From contig JAOVFP010000010.1 of NCBI GenBank assembly GCA_025738555.1, forward strand, positions 4,537,501-4,601,500: a stretch of DNA of 64,000 nucleotides, written 5' to 3'. The notes below the pieces were generated by a model. The model was given only the letters and a program-made list of their open reading frames with translations. It did not search any database and had not been told where the DNA came from. This DNA is from Cyathus striatus (taxonomy: Eukaryota; Basidiomycota; Agaricomycetes; Agaricales; Nidulariaceae). Positions 35,201 to 47,579 of the stretch are shown here, piece after piece; the first letter of the stretch is position 1; each line of letters starts with the position of its first letter. Position numbers and translations under genes: made by a program.

Positions 35201-35633
35201 ATGCAAATGGTACATACAACGCTCCTATGCCTCCAGAGCAATTGCAGCAGCTTCTGCAACATTTGACCGCCGCACCGGCGCTTGCTTCCCAATTTGGCCA
35301 GATGTCGTATGGCAGTGACGTCGATCAGAATGCATGGTCATCAACGCCGGATCATTTCCCGGCTGAATATGGACAGCCTTACCACGATAACGAACACGGC
35401 CGGTCGGCATGGGATGGACGAGGAAGAGGGCGAGGCCGTGGTCGCGGTCGAGGGGGAGGTGAGGGGGGCTATAGACACAATAAAAGAAAACCTTGCAGTT
35501 TTTTTGCACAAGGAAGGCGAGCATTGAACCCTAAAAATGTCTGAAATGAGAACGGAGACTAATGACTACCTCCGGAATTAACAGATGCAAATATGGAGAT
35601 CAATGTGACTTCGCTCACGAGACTTTCCCCTAA
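32236..35633 (+). CDS. PNUTS-like PP1 regulator: TFIIS-N domain, TVTW motif, RGG, CCCH finger
   Basis: Nine exons join in frame to 899 residues: 32236-32470, 32535-32886, 32937-33558, 33662-33755, 33964-34062, 34127-34608, 34695-34797, 34853-35516, 35585-35633. Order of parts: Gln/Ser/Pro-rich N terminus; a TFIIS-N/LW helical domain (ALVERIADYGS-like start through IIDRLPLTLESLKASKLGKL); a basic linker (KSRKRKPNEPP); KKKKTVTWAPDG, a canonical RVxF-type PP1 docking site; an acidic region; RGRGRGRGRGRGGG; and a C-terminal C-x7-C-x5-C-x3-H zinc finger (CSFFAQGR/CKYGDQCDFAH). This is the layout of animal PNUTS (PPP1R10), which directs PP1 to RNA polymerase II and the 3'-processing machinery. The last intron begins with GC (GGAAG|GCGAGC); without it the finger would be lost. 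Confidence 0.88.
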
Positions 35634-36881
35634 TGGCAGCCCAACTCATTCACAGCGCGACATTCACCAACGTTCATTCATGATACAAGATAATGCATAC
35701 AATATTGTATACCGTATTTTATTTGTTTTGGCAGTTTATGAATCATAGGTTCATTAGCGGTCCGACAGTGTGTATTATATGTAACTAGATACATAACTAA
35801 GTATCTTATTTTTACATAGCAATATCGGGATCTTAAGCTATCTTAAGCGCTTTCGGTGAAAGTTTCCTCATCAAGAACCCTTATTCGGGCTATTTTTGAC
35901 TTACGGTGACGGTCGAGTTAGTATTTGGCAGTAACTTGAACGAAGTGCATGTGGACTGCGCACTCCATACCCTTTGCTCCTCTGCCGCGATGTTGTACTG
36001 TGTCATTCACGTAATATGTGTAACTGATATTTTTCTGTAAACTTGAAAGAACATTTGGATGCCAGCTTAAGAAACAAGTTTCTACCGACGCTTGTTTGCT
36101 TGTTGTGCTTATTATGACTGTATGGAATTACGAGGTAGCCTTGCTACTTTGCTAGTTTTTACTTGAATGATAATAAGTACACTGAACGGCTTTCCTTTGA
36201 TTTCCCCACTATATATTCTCCTTCTGCTAACAGCCATTGCAGCCAGGATCGCTGCTAAGGTTACCGTTGTGGTGAAAGCGACAGTAATGCAGTGTCAGTG
36301 GGGTTGCGACCGTCGATCGAGAGGCAGACTACGGCCTCTACTACTTACTGGACAATAACTACAATGCAATAAGTACAGCAAGGTATTATGCCAAGTCCTC
36401 AGTAGGTCTCAGTCTGGACTCCGTACAGAATAAAAACTCCAAAGTTCGAACGTCTGAAAATAGTCGCACTGTCTAAGTACTTACATACATAGCAGCTCCC
36501 TTCACACCAATGACCTTGATATAAGCTTACTTATTCGTGCTCAAGTTACACTTAAACTTTATTCCAGCCATCAAATCTAATTATACATTAAATTCTCTGA
36601 CCGCCGTTCAGCTATCATGTTCGGGGAAATGTTCAGTGCTAGAAGTACAGAGAGGAAGAGGAATAAATAAGTCAATGATAAAACATATTGTCTCCACCAA
36701 GACATCCATGTAGATGATAGTGTAAAATAGATTACAATCTATGCGCACAAAAAAGAAATTAGCAAATGCAGACCAGTTTTTCACAAAGCAAGAACGAAAT
36801 CCAAGGTATGAATATGTTAGGTGTCAGTGTAGATCGAGGGTGAGAACGAGAGGGAATGATCCGAGGGTTCTGAGAATCAGA
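35634..36881. other. Convergent spacer, nothing recognised
   Basis: About 1.2 kb between the converging 3' ends of the PNUTS-like and LDB-like genes. The frames are short and without motifs. A hydrophobic 63-codon frame at 36167-36358 is not supported by anything else. Confidence 0.5.
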
Positions 36882-39800
36882 TTAACCTCCAGCACGACCT
36901 TTTTTGCCACGTGTGGGCCTTTTAGGAGCAGGTTGCTCTGAAGGTCCAGTTGTGGGTGAGGATGTATCAGATGCCTGTTTACGCTTCAACGTTGTATTTG
37001 CCATCGCAGGTGTATTCGTTGCAGTACTTGTCGACATTGCAGGCGATGCAACGGTTACTGACGAAGAAGCAGAGTGCGGCTGCGGAATGGTTTTATGCTG
37101 CTTTTGCGGCGAGTTCACCGCTGACGGGGGACCATTCTGTGGTGAATGGCCTGAAGGTTGCTGAACACCATTCGGTAGGGGCGGATTCGTTACCGAAGGA
37201 GGAGCACTTGAGTAGAGCGTCACGGCAGGTCCGCCGCCGTTTGTTGATGGAAAGGGCTGAAAAGAATGATGCATAGCAGGATTAGCGCCCCCGTTCATGA
37301 GAGACGGTTGTCCAGGCCCTCCCCCACTTTGCATCTGTTGCACTTGTTGTTTTCGCAAATTTACAGCGAATTCTTTAAGTGCATCTATATTTAGTTGTGT
37401 AAGTTGACTTGATGATAAATTAAAATTAGTTCGTTACCTTTTGGCCCTAGATCTGCTTCCGTTGCAAACGCGATTAGTTCACCCATAGCTCCTACACTCT
37501 CTGCCAACTGAAATGGTGAAAAGACATCAGTATTTCGCTGTTGTAGTATTAAAAAAAACATTTACTTCTAGGCAACGCATTGTAGCCTGTGGAATACCAA
37601 AAGCGTTTACTGGCTCGCCAGGAATCGATCCACGCTCCAATAAAACACGCGGCTCTTCCCATCTCTTGTCTTCCTCTCTCTGTTGATCTACTATAGACCC
37701 CGAAGGCGTAGGGGTGGGGGCATTCCTAGTCCTTGGTGTCTTAGGTGACTCTACCACTCTCGTTCCGATAATCGATTCAAGCGCGATATATTTGTCGTGG
37801 CAATTCGCGTCGAATTGGAAATCTTCGAATTTAAGGTCTAATGGTGAGCTAGCATTGCCAGGAGAAGATGCTAAGACAACATGGCATGTCAGGGGGCCGC
37901 GAAGCGTTACCGTGTAGCCGTTAGTATACTTGTACGTCCAGACGGCAGTAACACATTCAACCACAGTATGATTGTCATTATAAAATCGTTCGCGAGCACC
38001 ATCAAGTGAAAGCGTCATGGACTTGACCCCGGATTGAGTGGTCACAAGAAAGAAGCGAGGAAGAATGGGTACTCCGATTTCTATCATTTATTTATAAGCT
38101 GAATATGTCATAATGCGAGACGAAAAACTAACCAAAAGGCTTTGCTTCATTCCGCTGGTTATCCTTCCATAATGTAAATTTCATCACGGCCTTGGATGTA
38201 AAATATTTTTGAATAAGATCATTCCACCACGATAACTGCAATTTCTTCATGGATGTCAATATAGCCCTGAATACAACGTGAAAGCAATACGAACCGCACT
38301 ATTCTCGCCAGATAAAACTCCGCTGAACTGCAGCAATCGAATTAATCCTTGTCCTTGACCTTGTCCCGCTGATGTTCTGTTTATGTAGGGATGAGAATAA
38401 GTGCACAAGTACAAAAAAAATTAAGCTCACAGTGGTTGTTGTGGTCTGGGTATCACAGCAGTATTAGAAGGTGGGGTATCTGAAGTGGTTTGTGACGAAG
38501 ACCCGGTAGAAGTATTGGATGAACCTGGTAACTGTTGGGCCTGTGGCGGACGAGGAGCTATGGGGTGATGTGTTCCAGCTGCTTGCATATTGGGCTGCGC
38601 TTGTGGTTGAGGCTGTTGAGGCTGTGCGGGTATCCTTCCTATTGACGTCAACCCGCCGGTGGGAAGCCCGCCAGGTGGTCCAGGTAATTGCTGATGAGGG
38701 GCGCGTGGAGTTTGCGTGCGATTTTGAGCGCTTGGCGGTCTCCCCGATATAGATTGCTGAGATTGCGGGCGCTGAGGTTGCGAACTCATATTATCCGCAG
38801 CCATGGGTGATGGGTGATGAGCGGTAGGTTGCGGTGGTAGCTGTTGCATTGGGTGGGGTTTATGCTGTTGTGAGGGTGGTCGGGGCGGAACACTGCTTGG
38901 CGGTGGCATGTTCGCAAACTGGTTTCCAAACGTACCGTCAGTCGGAGCTTGTTGCATCCCGAGTTGCTGGGCTGGTGTCAAGGCGAAATTCGATCGCGTT
39001 GGTGTACCGCTTAGCTGTCCTGGCATATCGACTGGTGGTGTGGGGGAGGTGCCGGGACCCATGGGATATGCGGTACTCGCGGGTGCCATCCGTGAAGGAT
39101 TTGAGGGCTGAAATTGACTGCTCATGAACAAGTTGTTGGCGTTGTTGTCTGGCGTCATGCGTCCTCGGGAGACATTGATATTTACAGGCGTGTGCGAAGG
39201 CCCGGGTGTATTCATGGACATATTTGGGGTATGGGATACTGGACGCGGGGAAGAAGACGGCATTTGTGGAGTCTGATGCTGGGGAGGCATCTGAACAGGA
39301 TGGTAGGTTGGATGATGAGGTTGCATGCCAGGGTGATGAGGCCCGCCAAGTGAAGGTGGCTGAGGCTGGGATGGAAGACTACCCATAACCTGTGGAGAGG
39401 AGGCGGTCTTGTTGACATTCATAGCAATGTTCTGCTGCATTGCTGGATTGGATGGCTGACGATTGAGAGGCATGGACATCTCATTGATGCCCCCATGGGC
39501 TGCTGGGGTATGCCAGATCCTGGTTGGTGCTGGTGCTGGTGCTGGTATTGATGTTGGTGTTGGTGTTGTTGATGTTGAAGCTGTTGTTGGTGTTGGACTT
39601 GGTGTTGGTGTTGATGTTGGTGCTGCTGCTGCTGCTGTTGTTGCTGCTGTTGCTGTTGCTGACGTGCATGTCGCAACTGTGCAGGCATGCTGGTCATTGG
39701 ATTCATGCCCATGGACATGTTGTTGGGCATGCTAGGAGGCATGGGAGCTGGATTCATGGAAGGCTGAGAAGCGACTCTTCGACCATGTGGGATGTTGGCA

Positions 39801-40222
39801 CCAGGGGGAAAACCCATGCCAGCGAGTTGGCTGGAGGCAAGAGCGGCCATGGGAGAGGCAGAATGCTGAGGGGCGGATTGAGGGAGAGAGGGCTGACTGT
39901 TGGGATTTCGCATGTGGATGGGCTGGGCTTGGCGTTGCTGCTGGCTGATGGCGGGGTCGCCCATGTATCGCTGGACGGTGGAGGAGGTGACCATGGGATT
40001 GTTGGGGCCCTGAGGGAGGTGAGGGATGGGCTGATTGGGGTTGTTGGGATTGTTAGAGAGGACATTGAGCATGGGGCTGGGGCCAAGCTGTGGCTGGGGC
40101 TGGGACATTGGATTCTGCATGAAGGGAGAGGGAGGCATTCCGACTCCGACTCCGAGCATGTTGGGCGGCTGGGACATTGGACCAGTGCGAAGCATGCCGG
40201 GTCGACCGTTTGGACCGTTCAT
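36882..40222 (-). CDS. LIM-domain-binding (LDB/SEUSS-type) co-regulator, apparent frameshift
   Basis: Exons 40222-38431, 38376-38295, 38244-38133, 38080-37566, 37507-37438 and 37384-36882. A long Gln/Pro/Met/His-rich N terminus (QQQ/HQHQ run near 39530-39670) precedes the conserved LIM-binding dimerisation region: LQLSWWNDLIQKYFTSKAVM, MKFTLWKDNQRNEAKPFEIG, VPILPRFFLVTTQSGVKSM, then VTAVWTYKYTNGYTVTLRGP. The C terminus is Ser/Thr/Pro-rich with basic KRPTRGKKGRAGG. LDB/Adn/SEUSS proteins are nuclear scaffolds joining DNA-binding factors to co-regulators. Exon 1 is one base short: the frame breaks at five C (39490-39494) between QQPMG and NEMSMPLNRQPS. With one base restored the protein is 1024 residues. 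Confidence 0.87.
39530..39670. repeat. CAN repeat tract coding Gln/His in the LDB-like gene
   Basis: Minus-strand CAG/CAA/CAT/CAC repeats give a run of at least twelve Gln and then alternating Gln-His. On the plus strand it reads as GTTG/GTG repeats and gives a spurious 278-codon open frame. Confidence 0.9.
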
Positions 40223-40459
40223 GAGGGGGGTGGGAAAGAAGGACAGATGGGGGGGATGGGGATGGAGGCTTCAAGGACGGGAGGGCATGCGACGACAATC
40301 TCCGAAGATCGCGGGCAGCGGCGACGACGCAGGAGGGTAATGAGCAGATATTCAAGATAGTAGCAGGAGTAGCCAGGCCAATCCCCTCCAAAACAGTGAC
40401 AGTGACACTGCACCAACAATCCAACACGTGCCCTTCATTTGCCACTCCCACCACCATCA
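40223..40459. promoter_or_regulatory. Short divergent promoter of LDB-like gene and IMP3
   Basis: Only 237 bp separates the two ATG codons, so both 5' leaders and both core promoters must fit here. Confidence 0.5.
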
Positions 40460-41218
40460 ATGGTCAGGAAACTCAAGTATCATGAGCAGAAGCTCCTCAA
40501 GAAAGTCGATTTCCTCAATGTAGGTCCAGCCCTTCTGACCCACTCCCCCCACTCATCGTCCCCAGTGGAAGCAGGATGCATCTCTCCGCGAAATCAAGGT
40601 AATGCGCCGCTATCACATCCAGCACAGGGATGACTATCACAAATACAACAAATTGTCCGGCGAGCTGCGCTCCTTTGCCCACCGAATCTCCCTCCTCCCC
40701 GCCCAGGACCCATACAGAGCCAAGATGGAGGCACAGCTCCTCTCCAAGCTCTACGACATGGGCGTCCTGAATTCCCAGGCCAAACTCAGCGACGTCGAAA
40801 ATAAACTCACCGTCGCTGCCTTTTGCCGCAGAAGACTCGCCGTCTTCATGTGCATGTCCAAAATGGCTGAAACCGTCACTGCAGTGAGTCCATTGCCATT
40901 CAGACCAACTCCCACCGCGCTGACTACGTCCCGTTCAGGCCGTCAAATTCGTCGAGCAGGGACATGTTCGAGTGGGTCCGGATACAATCACAGACCCTGC
41001 GTACCTCGTCACCAGGTGAAAACTGTTTGTCATCGCTCGCCGGTCCGCTCTTCTGACAGGTTTCATAGACATATGGAGGACTTTGTAACCTGGGTCGACT
41101 CTTCTAAGCTCAAGAAGACCATTATGGAATATAATGACGAGGTGCGTCTTTCCACCTGATGACCTGACAGTCTCTCATTGCATTTCTTGTACAGCTCGAT
41201 GATTTCGATTTGCTTTAA
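40460..41218 (+). CDS. IMP3: U3 snoRNP protein Imp3
   Basis: Exons 40460-40519, 40566-40883, 40939-41015, 41060-41141 and 41195-41218 join in frame to 186 residues, the usual Imp3 length. Landmarks: [40 protein letters not shown]; then an S4-type RNA-binding core with [10 protein letters not shown] and the signature [21 protein letters not shown] terminus EYNDELDDFDLL. Imp3 joins the U3 snoRNA/Mpp10 complex and helps pair U3 with the pre-rRNA for 18S maturation. The last coding exon has 24 nt. Confidence 0.96.
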
Positions 41219-41535
41219 AGGGTAGAATTTGACATGTAAAAGTATTGTAGTTGGATACCCAGTCCTAATATATCATAAGTTGTCAGAGGCACATGATATA
41301 TTTCCTGATTAGAATGTATGCACGCGTGAGTTGTGTTGTTAGGCTAACCCATTCCCCGCGCGTCCTCCTACTTGCCACCCTCCGTTCCCTTGACTTCCTT
41401 TTTCCTTATTTTCTATTATTCGTTTTCGTGATTGTTACTATATTCCATACTGCAGTGAACGTCGCTCGTCGCTGAGAGCATACCTCTCTGATCACCCCAC
41501 TCCCGACCTCATATCATCAACAAGCGCCGTTCACA

Positions 41536-44500
41536 ATGGGAGAGTCAGGGGAAGGCAATATTAAGGTCGTCGTGCGATGTCGTCCGCTGAACTCTCGCGG
41601 TATGTTTCTCCCTCCGACGTATCCTCGCTGTTCTCGGAATATTAATAAACTCAATCTCTCTTGCGACTCCATTCCCAATCGTGTACCTCAATCCGTGATC
41701 ATGATCCTCCAGAGCTCGCCCGAGGCGCAAAGCCACTCATTCGAATGCAAGGGAGCCAAACCTTCCTCGACCCACCGGAAACTGGAAGTCAGCAGGATAC
41801 CAAACGCGCCACCGAGCGGAAAACGATGGCGTTTAGCTTTGACAAGAGCTATTGGTCGGCAGGGCCGAGGGATGAACCAGGATATTGCTCGCAGCAGACG
41901 TTGTTCGATGATTTGGGGAAAGAGTTGCTAGACCATGGGTTCTCTGGGTTTAATGCGTGTATTTTAGCTTGTAAGTCGTGTTCTGACCTATCAGAAGTCG
42001 GACTACGCTGATTGCAATGGCGCTGTGAAGATGGTCAGACTGGTAAGCACGACATTGTTCTTTCAGCGAGGGCACAATGCTGATACTCGTTTATTAGGAT
42101 CGGGAAAGTCTTATAGGTGCGTGTTTCAGCTAGTGCACGACAATGAGCTTGATGAAACGTTGCGGTGTTTAGTATGATGGGATGTGAGCCATTTCTTCTC
42201 TCATTTACGCAAACATCTCAAGAATAACTTGTGCCCTTCTCCAGATGGTCCTGACAAAGGAATTATCCCCCTCACATGTTCCGAGCTGTTCGAACGGGTT
42301 AAGCTGAAGAAGGCAGAGGATTCTAATCTGAATTTCACAGTCGAAGTATCCTATATAGAGGTGAGCTAAGCATCTTTACGGTTCTCAAAGACAGCTGTGA
42401 ATGCGGCAGTGACGATTGCGGGTATAGATTTACAATGAGAAAGTCCGCGACCTTCTTAACCCAAAGAACACCGGCAATCTTAGGGTTCGCGAACATCCTA
42501 GTTTAGGTCCCTACGTTGAAGACCTCTCCAAGCTCGCGGTGAGCAGCTACGATGAAATGATGACACTTATGGACGAGGGTAACAAGGCAAGAACGGTCGC
42601 TGCCACAAACATGAATGAGACGTATGAATCCCCCTTACTACATGTGCAGCTCTTTTTCTAAACATTGCGCTACGTAGATCATCTCGCTCGCATGCCGTGT
42701 TTACCCTTCTCCTAACCATGAAAAGACATGACCCGGACGCAAATTTGGACACCGAGAAGGTGTCAAGAATCAGGTGTGTTTGCTTCCCCCTTTTATATTC
42801 CTCCACCCGGAGTCTAATAAGTATAGTTTGGTCGACCTGGCTGGATCAGAACGCGCAAACTCGACTGGAGCTACCGGTCAACGACTCAAGGAGGGCGCCA
42901 ATATTAACAAGTCGCTGACAACGCTAGGTAAAGTTATATCAGCACTTGCCATGGCCAGTCAAGCAGATGGAAAGAAAGGGAAGAAGGGAAAGGACGCTGA
43001 ATTCGTCCCGTATCGCGATTCCGTGCGTTACATTAGTTTGCTTCCTCCAATTTTACTGTTTTTTAAAACACAGACGTTGCGTAACGACGTTCTTTAGGTA
43101 TTAACTTGGTTACTCAAGGACAGTCTAGGTGGTAACTCGAAGACTGCTATGATTGCTGCGATATCGCCTGCTGACTATGAGGAAACTCTTAGCACATTGC
43201 GATATGCTGATCAGGCAAAGAAGATTAAAAATAAAGCTGTGGTTAATGAGGATCCTAACGCGAAGCTTGTCCGAGAACTGAAGGAAGAGCTTGAGATGCT
43301 CAGAGGTGTGATTGACCATCATACCTTTTTGCTTCGTGCAAAGGTTTTGCTAACTTGCTTGACACATAGCACGCGTCTCGTCTAGTAGTGGTGAAGACAC
43401 GTTTGATCCAAAAGTTCCTCCAGAGAAACAAAAGGTTACTTATCAGACAAAGGATGGGAGAATCAAGACAGTTACAAAGGCGGAATTGCAAGAGCAGATG
43501 GAAGCTAGCGAAAAGCTTATGCAGAGTCTGAATGAAACCTGGGAAGAGAAGTTAGAAAGAACCCAGGAGGTCCAGAGGGAGCGGGAGAAGGCGCTGGAGG
43601 AATTGGGTATCACTGTGGAGAAGAACTTGGTTGGTGTTCATACCCCGAAGAAGGTCAGTGTATCTTTGAATTGCTACTGCATGATTTAATTAACCAATAG
43701 TTACTCCTGATTAGATGCCTCATCTTGTTAACCTTGTGCGCCTTTTACTCATATTTTGTAAGATATCGCATTGACTGATCCGGTATGAATTGGGCTGTTG
43801 TAGAATGAAGGTACGCCTATAATCCGATAATAGCTATAAGACAAGTCTTCATTCTATTATTATCCATAGATCCTCTCATGAATGAATGTTTGATCTATCA
43901 GCTGAAACCCGGAAAGACGATGGTAAGTGTGCCTTCGATATCCTTATCACCTTCCTCACAATGGACTTCATTAACTCTGCTTTAGATAGGAAGGCTTGAT
44001 AGCGAGAAACCGGCCGCCATACGCTTAAGTGGTGATAACATCATGGAAGAGCACTGCTATATCGAGAACGTCGACGGGAAGGTTTTCATCCATGGCCTAC
44101 CAAATAGTGTCACAGTATGTTATACAATTCACTCTTCAAGTATACAATTACTGAAGGTGGTATTAGTTCTTGAACGGAAAACAAATATTTCCAGAACAAG
44201 TAAGCTTTCAACGTGAACTGATATGTTAATACTTAACTCTACTATATGAATAGTCCCATAAACTCCGCTCTGGATTTCGTATCATTCTCGGTATGTACAA
44301 TGGGATAGTTTGAGCTCACTGTCTCATCTTCCTTAACCCACCTTTCAGGCGACAATCACGTCTTCAGGTTTAATAATCCGGAAGAAGTCCGGAAGCAAAG
44401 AGATCGTGCGACCATGAAGTCAAATTTGCAACACAGTATCACCGTTGCTGAACTTGAAGGCGATGGTCATACACGGCCCGAGTCTCCCTCGTCAGATGAT

Positions 44501-47500
44501 GAACTGGCAGAAGTAGATTGGAATTTTGCGAAACGAGAGGCCGCGCTGGCGCGATTGGGGTTGGACCCCACGCTTGACAACCTTCCGGATGACGATCTGA
44601 ACAAGCTATTCGAAAAGATTACGAAAGTGAAAACCATGCGCGATCATAATTCAAAACCGAGACCAGATAGTAGTCTCAGTCACGCGGATGACGTATGGAG
44701 CGAGACAGGCCGCCCCTTACCCAGTGAAACTGCTACAGACGACACTAGCCTTAATGGAAGCCCTGCTGTAGATGTCTCGCTGAAAGATGTACAAAGCGAG
44801 TTGGAAAATAGACTGCAGGAGATTACTGACTCCACCACCGAAGCCGAAGATCTGAAGGTTGAGAAAGACCATATGGAACACCAACTGAAAATGGTTCGCG
44901 CACAAATGAAACGTCTAATTGACGCACGTGCTAGAGGAGAAACTGGTCTGGAGTCTATGGAGTTCGAACCAGTTATATATTCTGCAAAACAACTTAGATT
45001 AATACGTAAGGTCCTCGATAAGTGGCGAGCACATAGGGCTTTCTCAATGGCAGAGGTGATTTTAACAAGTGCAGTCATGATGAAAGAGGCAAATGTTATC
45101 AGGTCAGCCGCCACAATTATTACAGTTCCACGTGCGCTAAGCTATTTTAGTAAGGAACTTGGAAAAGAGGTCGCGTACAATTTCACTATTGCCTCTGGTG
45201 GTTCCCTTGCAGCACCTACCTCTGCTGTCGGTACTATCGCAGGCTTGGATGAGTTCGGCGATGTGTCAGATCCAATTCTTGCATCCGCTACTCAACCGTC
45301 TGTAGCAGTCAAAGTTTTGGACATGAGGCACAATGCAATTTATGTCTGGTCCCTGGATCGAATGCAACAACAGATACAGAGAATGCGAAACCTCACGACA
45401 TACATAGACCGACCTTCCTACACTCGGCATTTCTCCTCCGACGAACCATTCTACGACTCACCTCCTCCTGAATACTCTTTCATTGGAAATGCGCTGATCT
45501 CACTTGCACCCCTTTCTCGCAGGTTATCATCCATATCCACTGTTCCGATATTCTGTAGATATACCTCAGAGGCCATTGGCTCCTGTAGAGTGGATATCAA
45601 AGTGATGAATGTCATTCTTTCGCCAAAATATTTAAACGGATCCCCACACGCATCATTACCTTCTACTCGACCATCCTCGCCTGTTCCTGGGACTGTTCCT
45701 CCTGGTACTAAATTAAGCTTCTTTGTGACAGTTGATTCAGTGAAGGGTTTGTCTTCTCATGATTTTTCTGCTGTCCACCTCCAAGTCCGGCTATCATCGT
45801 TTGTGGGCTCTACGTTGTCTGCTGAAGAAATCTTCCCATCTGCACCAGTTGACGTGGACACCTCATCTCTGTCCGAGCTTAAATTTCGACGAAGTTTTTC
45901 CATCGTAACCACTTCTAAAGTGCTGAATCACCTGCGGCAAGGCTATGCGCCTATCGAATTCTTTGCAGCGCTTAAACCTACATATTTGGAAAGAATGGAA
46001 CGATGGGATGAACTGCGAGAACAACGACAATACCCACCCTCAAATTCCCCATCGCCAAGTTCTGAAAGTCGTCCAGCGACATTGCCACCCATGCGGCGTT
46101 CAGAAAACGACTTCGTGGTAGAACAAACTCATGATGTGGTAGCATGGGTACAGATATGTGAACTTGGCCTGGATGGCTCATATCTGCCTATGCCAGTCAT
46201 CTCTCGGAATAATGTTGACCCTGGAGTATTCTGGTTACATCAAGGATTGCAAAGGCGCATTGTTATATCCCTCTCCTCTAATTCAGGACAACAGCTTCCT
46301 TGGTTGGAATTTACTAAAATTCGGATTGGGGACGTTCGTTTACTTGATGCCAAAGGCCGCTTGCAAGATTCTAACTCGAAGTCACTTGCAACACTGCCTC
46401 TTCAGAAAGAGCAAAGGTTGGAATTTAAGCCTGATGGGACAGGTACATTATCTGCTGAAGCTCTATGGGATTCTAGCGTTCACGACTCTCATCTACTCAA
46501 CCGAGTGACAGAGCAGAATCAACGTGTTTTGCTGCAATTGGCCTGGTCAATTGCTGTCGACACATGCGCAGAGCCCGTAAATTTCGTAATGGATACCGCC
46601 ATTTCTATACAGGCCCGGGACGCAAGTCCTCCTTCGAAATTCCTCACCTTCTTCGGCGGTAATAAAATTCTATCTAAGACCAGTACATTGTTCAGCGTAC
46701 GCCTATCCCCTCCTCTGACTCGATCTGCCAAAGACTTGTGGCGCCTTGATACTTCTGAGAAGTATGTGAGAGGTGAGGAGGTGCTGGCACTATGGAAGCC
46801 TAGGGGTATTTCTGTTGTTGAAGACTACGAGCGGCTAATAACAACAGAAAGACGGGCAGCTGATGTCCAAGCTGTTCGAGTCATTTTAGCTGCATCCCCG
46901 CCAAAGTCTATTGCGGTAGATACCCTGGCATGGCGTGCTGATGATTTATTGAAGAAAGCCCTTGACATATGGCAAAAACAATTTGGGCACAAGGGAAAGA
47001 TTATCCTCAGTCAAGAACCAGAATCTGAAGAGACCCCTGTCTCCGGTAAACGGCTTCTGGAACCCGCATCGTATGACAGTCTTAAGTTTATATCAGAGAC
47101 AAAGGTGGTTCCAAGAGGGTAAGGTTTTTAGACATTAATTCTTCCATCCCAATCTTATGGTGTTTAGTGATGGGGCCACGAAGAAGGGACACTTGACTAT
47201 CCTTACAGATGCAAGGGAAAATATCTGGGAGAGGCGATGGTTTGTCTTGAAAAGGTACTTTTACTTTATTCTATCTGACCAAGAAAAAATATCCAATTGT
47301 TCTTAGACCATACCTACATATTTATATGCATTCAAACGAACTAGAAGAGACAGGCATTATTAGTCTCTCCGGAGTCAATGTAGAAAGTGATCCGGCAAAG
47401 GAGGCCTTGCTTGGAGTAGGTTCATTGTTTTAGCCCACGGTTCTGCGCTAATGCTTTCTTAGAAACCCTTCTCCTTTACGCTTTTTACGGCCTCTAACTC

Positions 47501-47579
47501 GCACGCCCTCGCTGCTCCCAACCTCAAAGAGCTCCAGTCATGGATATCAAAATTAGATCCCACTCGTTTACCGGCATGA
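41536..47579 (+). CDS. Kinesin-3 motor (Unc104/KIF1 family)
   Basis: Plus-end microtubule motor for vesicles and early endosomes. Residues 1-360 are the motor: [12 protein letters not shown], the P-loop [20 protein letters not shown] (switch I), [10 protein letters not shown] (switch II), and [21 protein letters not shown] leading to the neck. An FHA domain follows ([25 protein letters not shown]). One very long exon (about 44350-47118) encodes the KIF1-type middle region, and the last exons encode a C-terminal PH domain ([20 protein letters not shown], ending [13 protein letters not shown]). The motor-FHA-PH order is diagnostic of Unc104/KIF1. The P-loop area is split over exons of 12 nt (42031-42042), 19 nt (42097-42115) and 11 nt (42173-42183). 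About 1,560 residues; frame intact as far as I can join it. Confidence 0.95.

Noticed and set aside
39524..40360. 278-codon plus-strand open frame rich in Val/Leu and Gly/Arg
   Set aside because: It is the antisense of the Gln/His/Pro-rich exon of the LDB-like gene; repeats without stops on both strands explain it.
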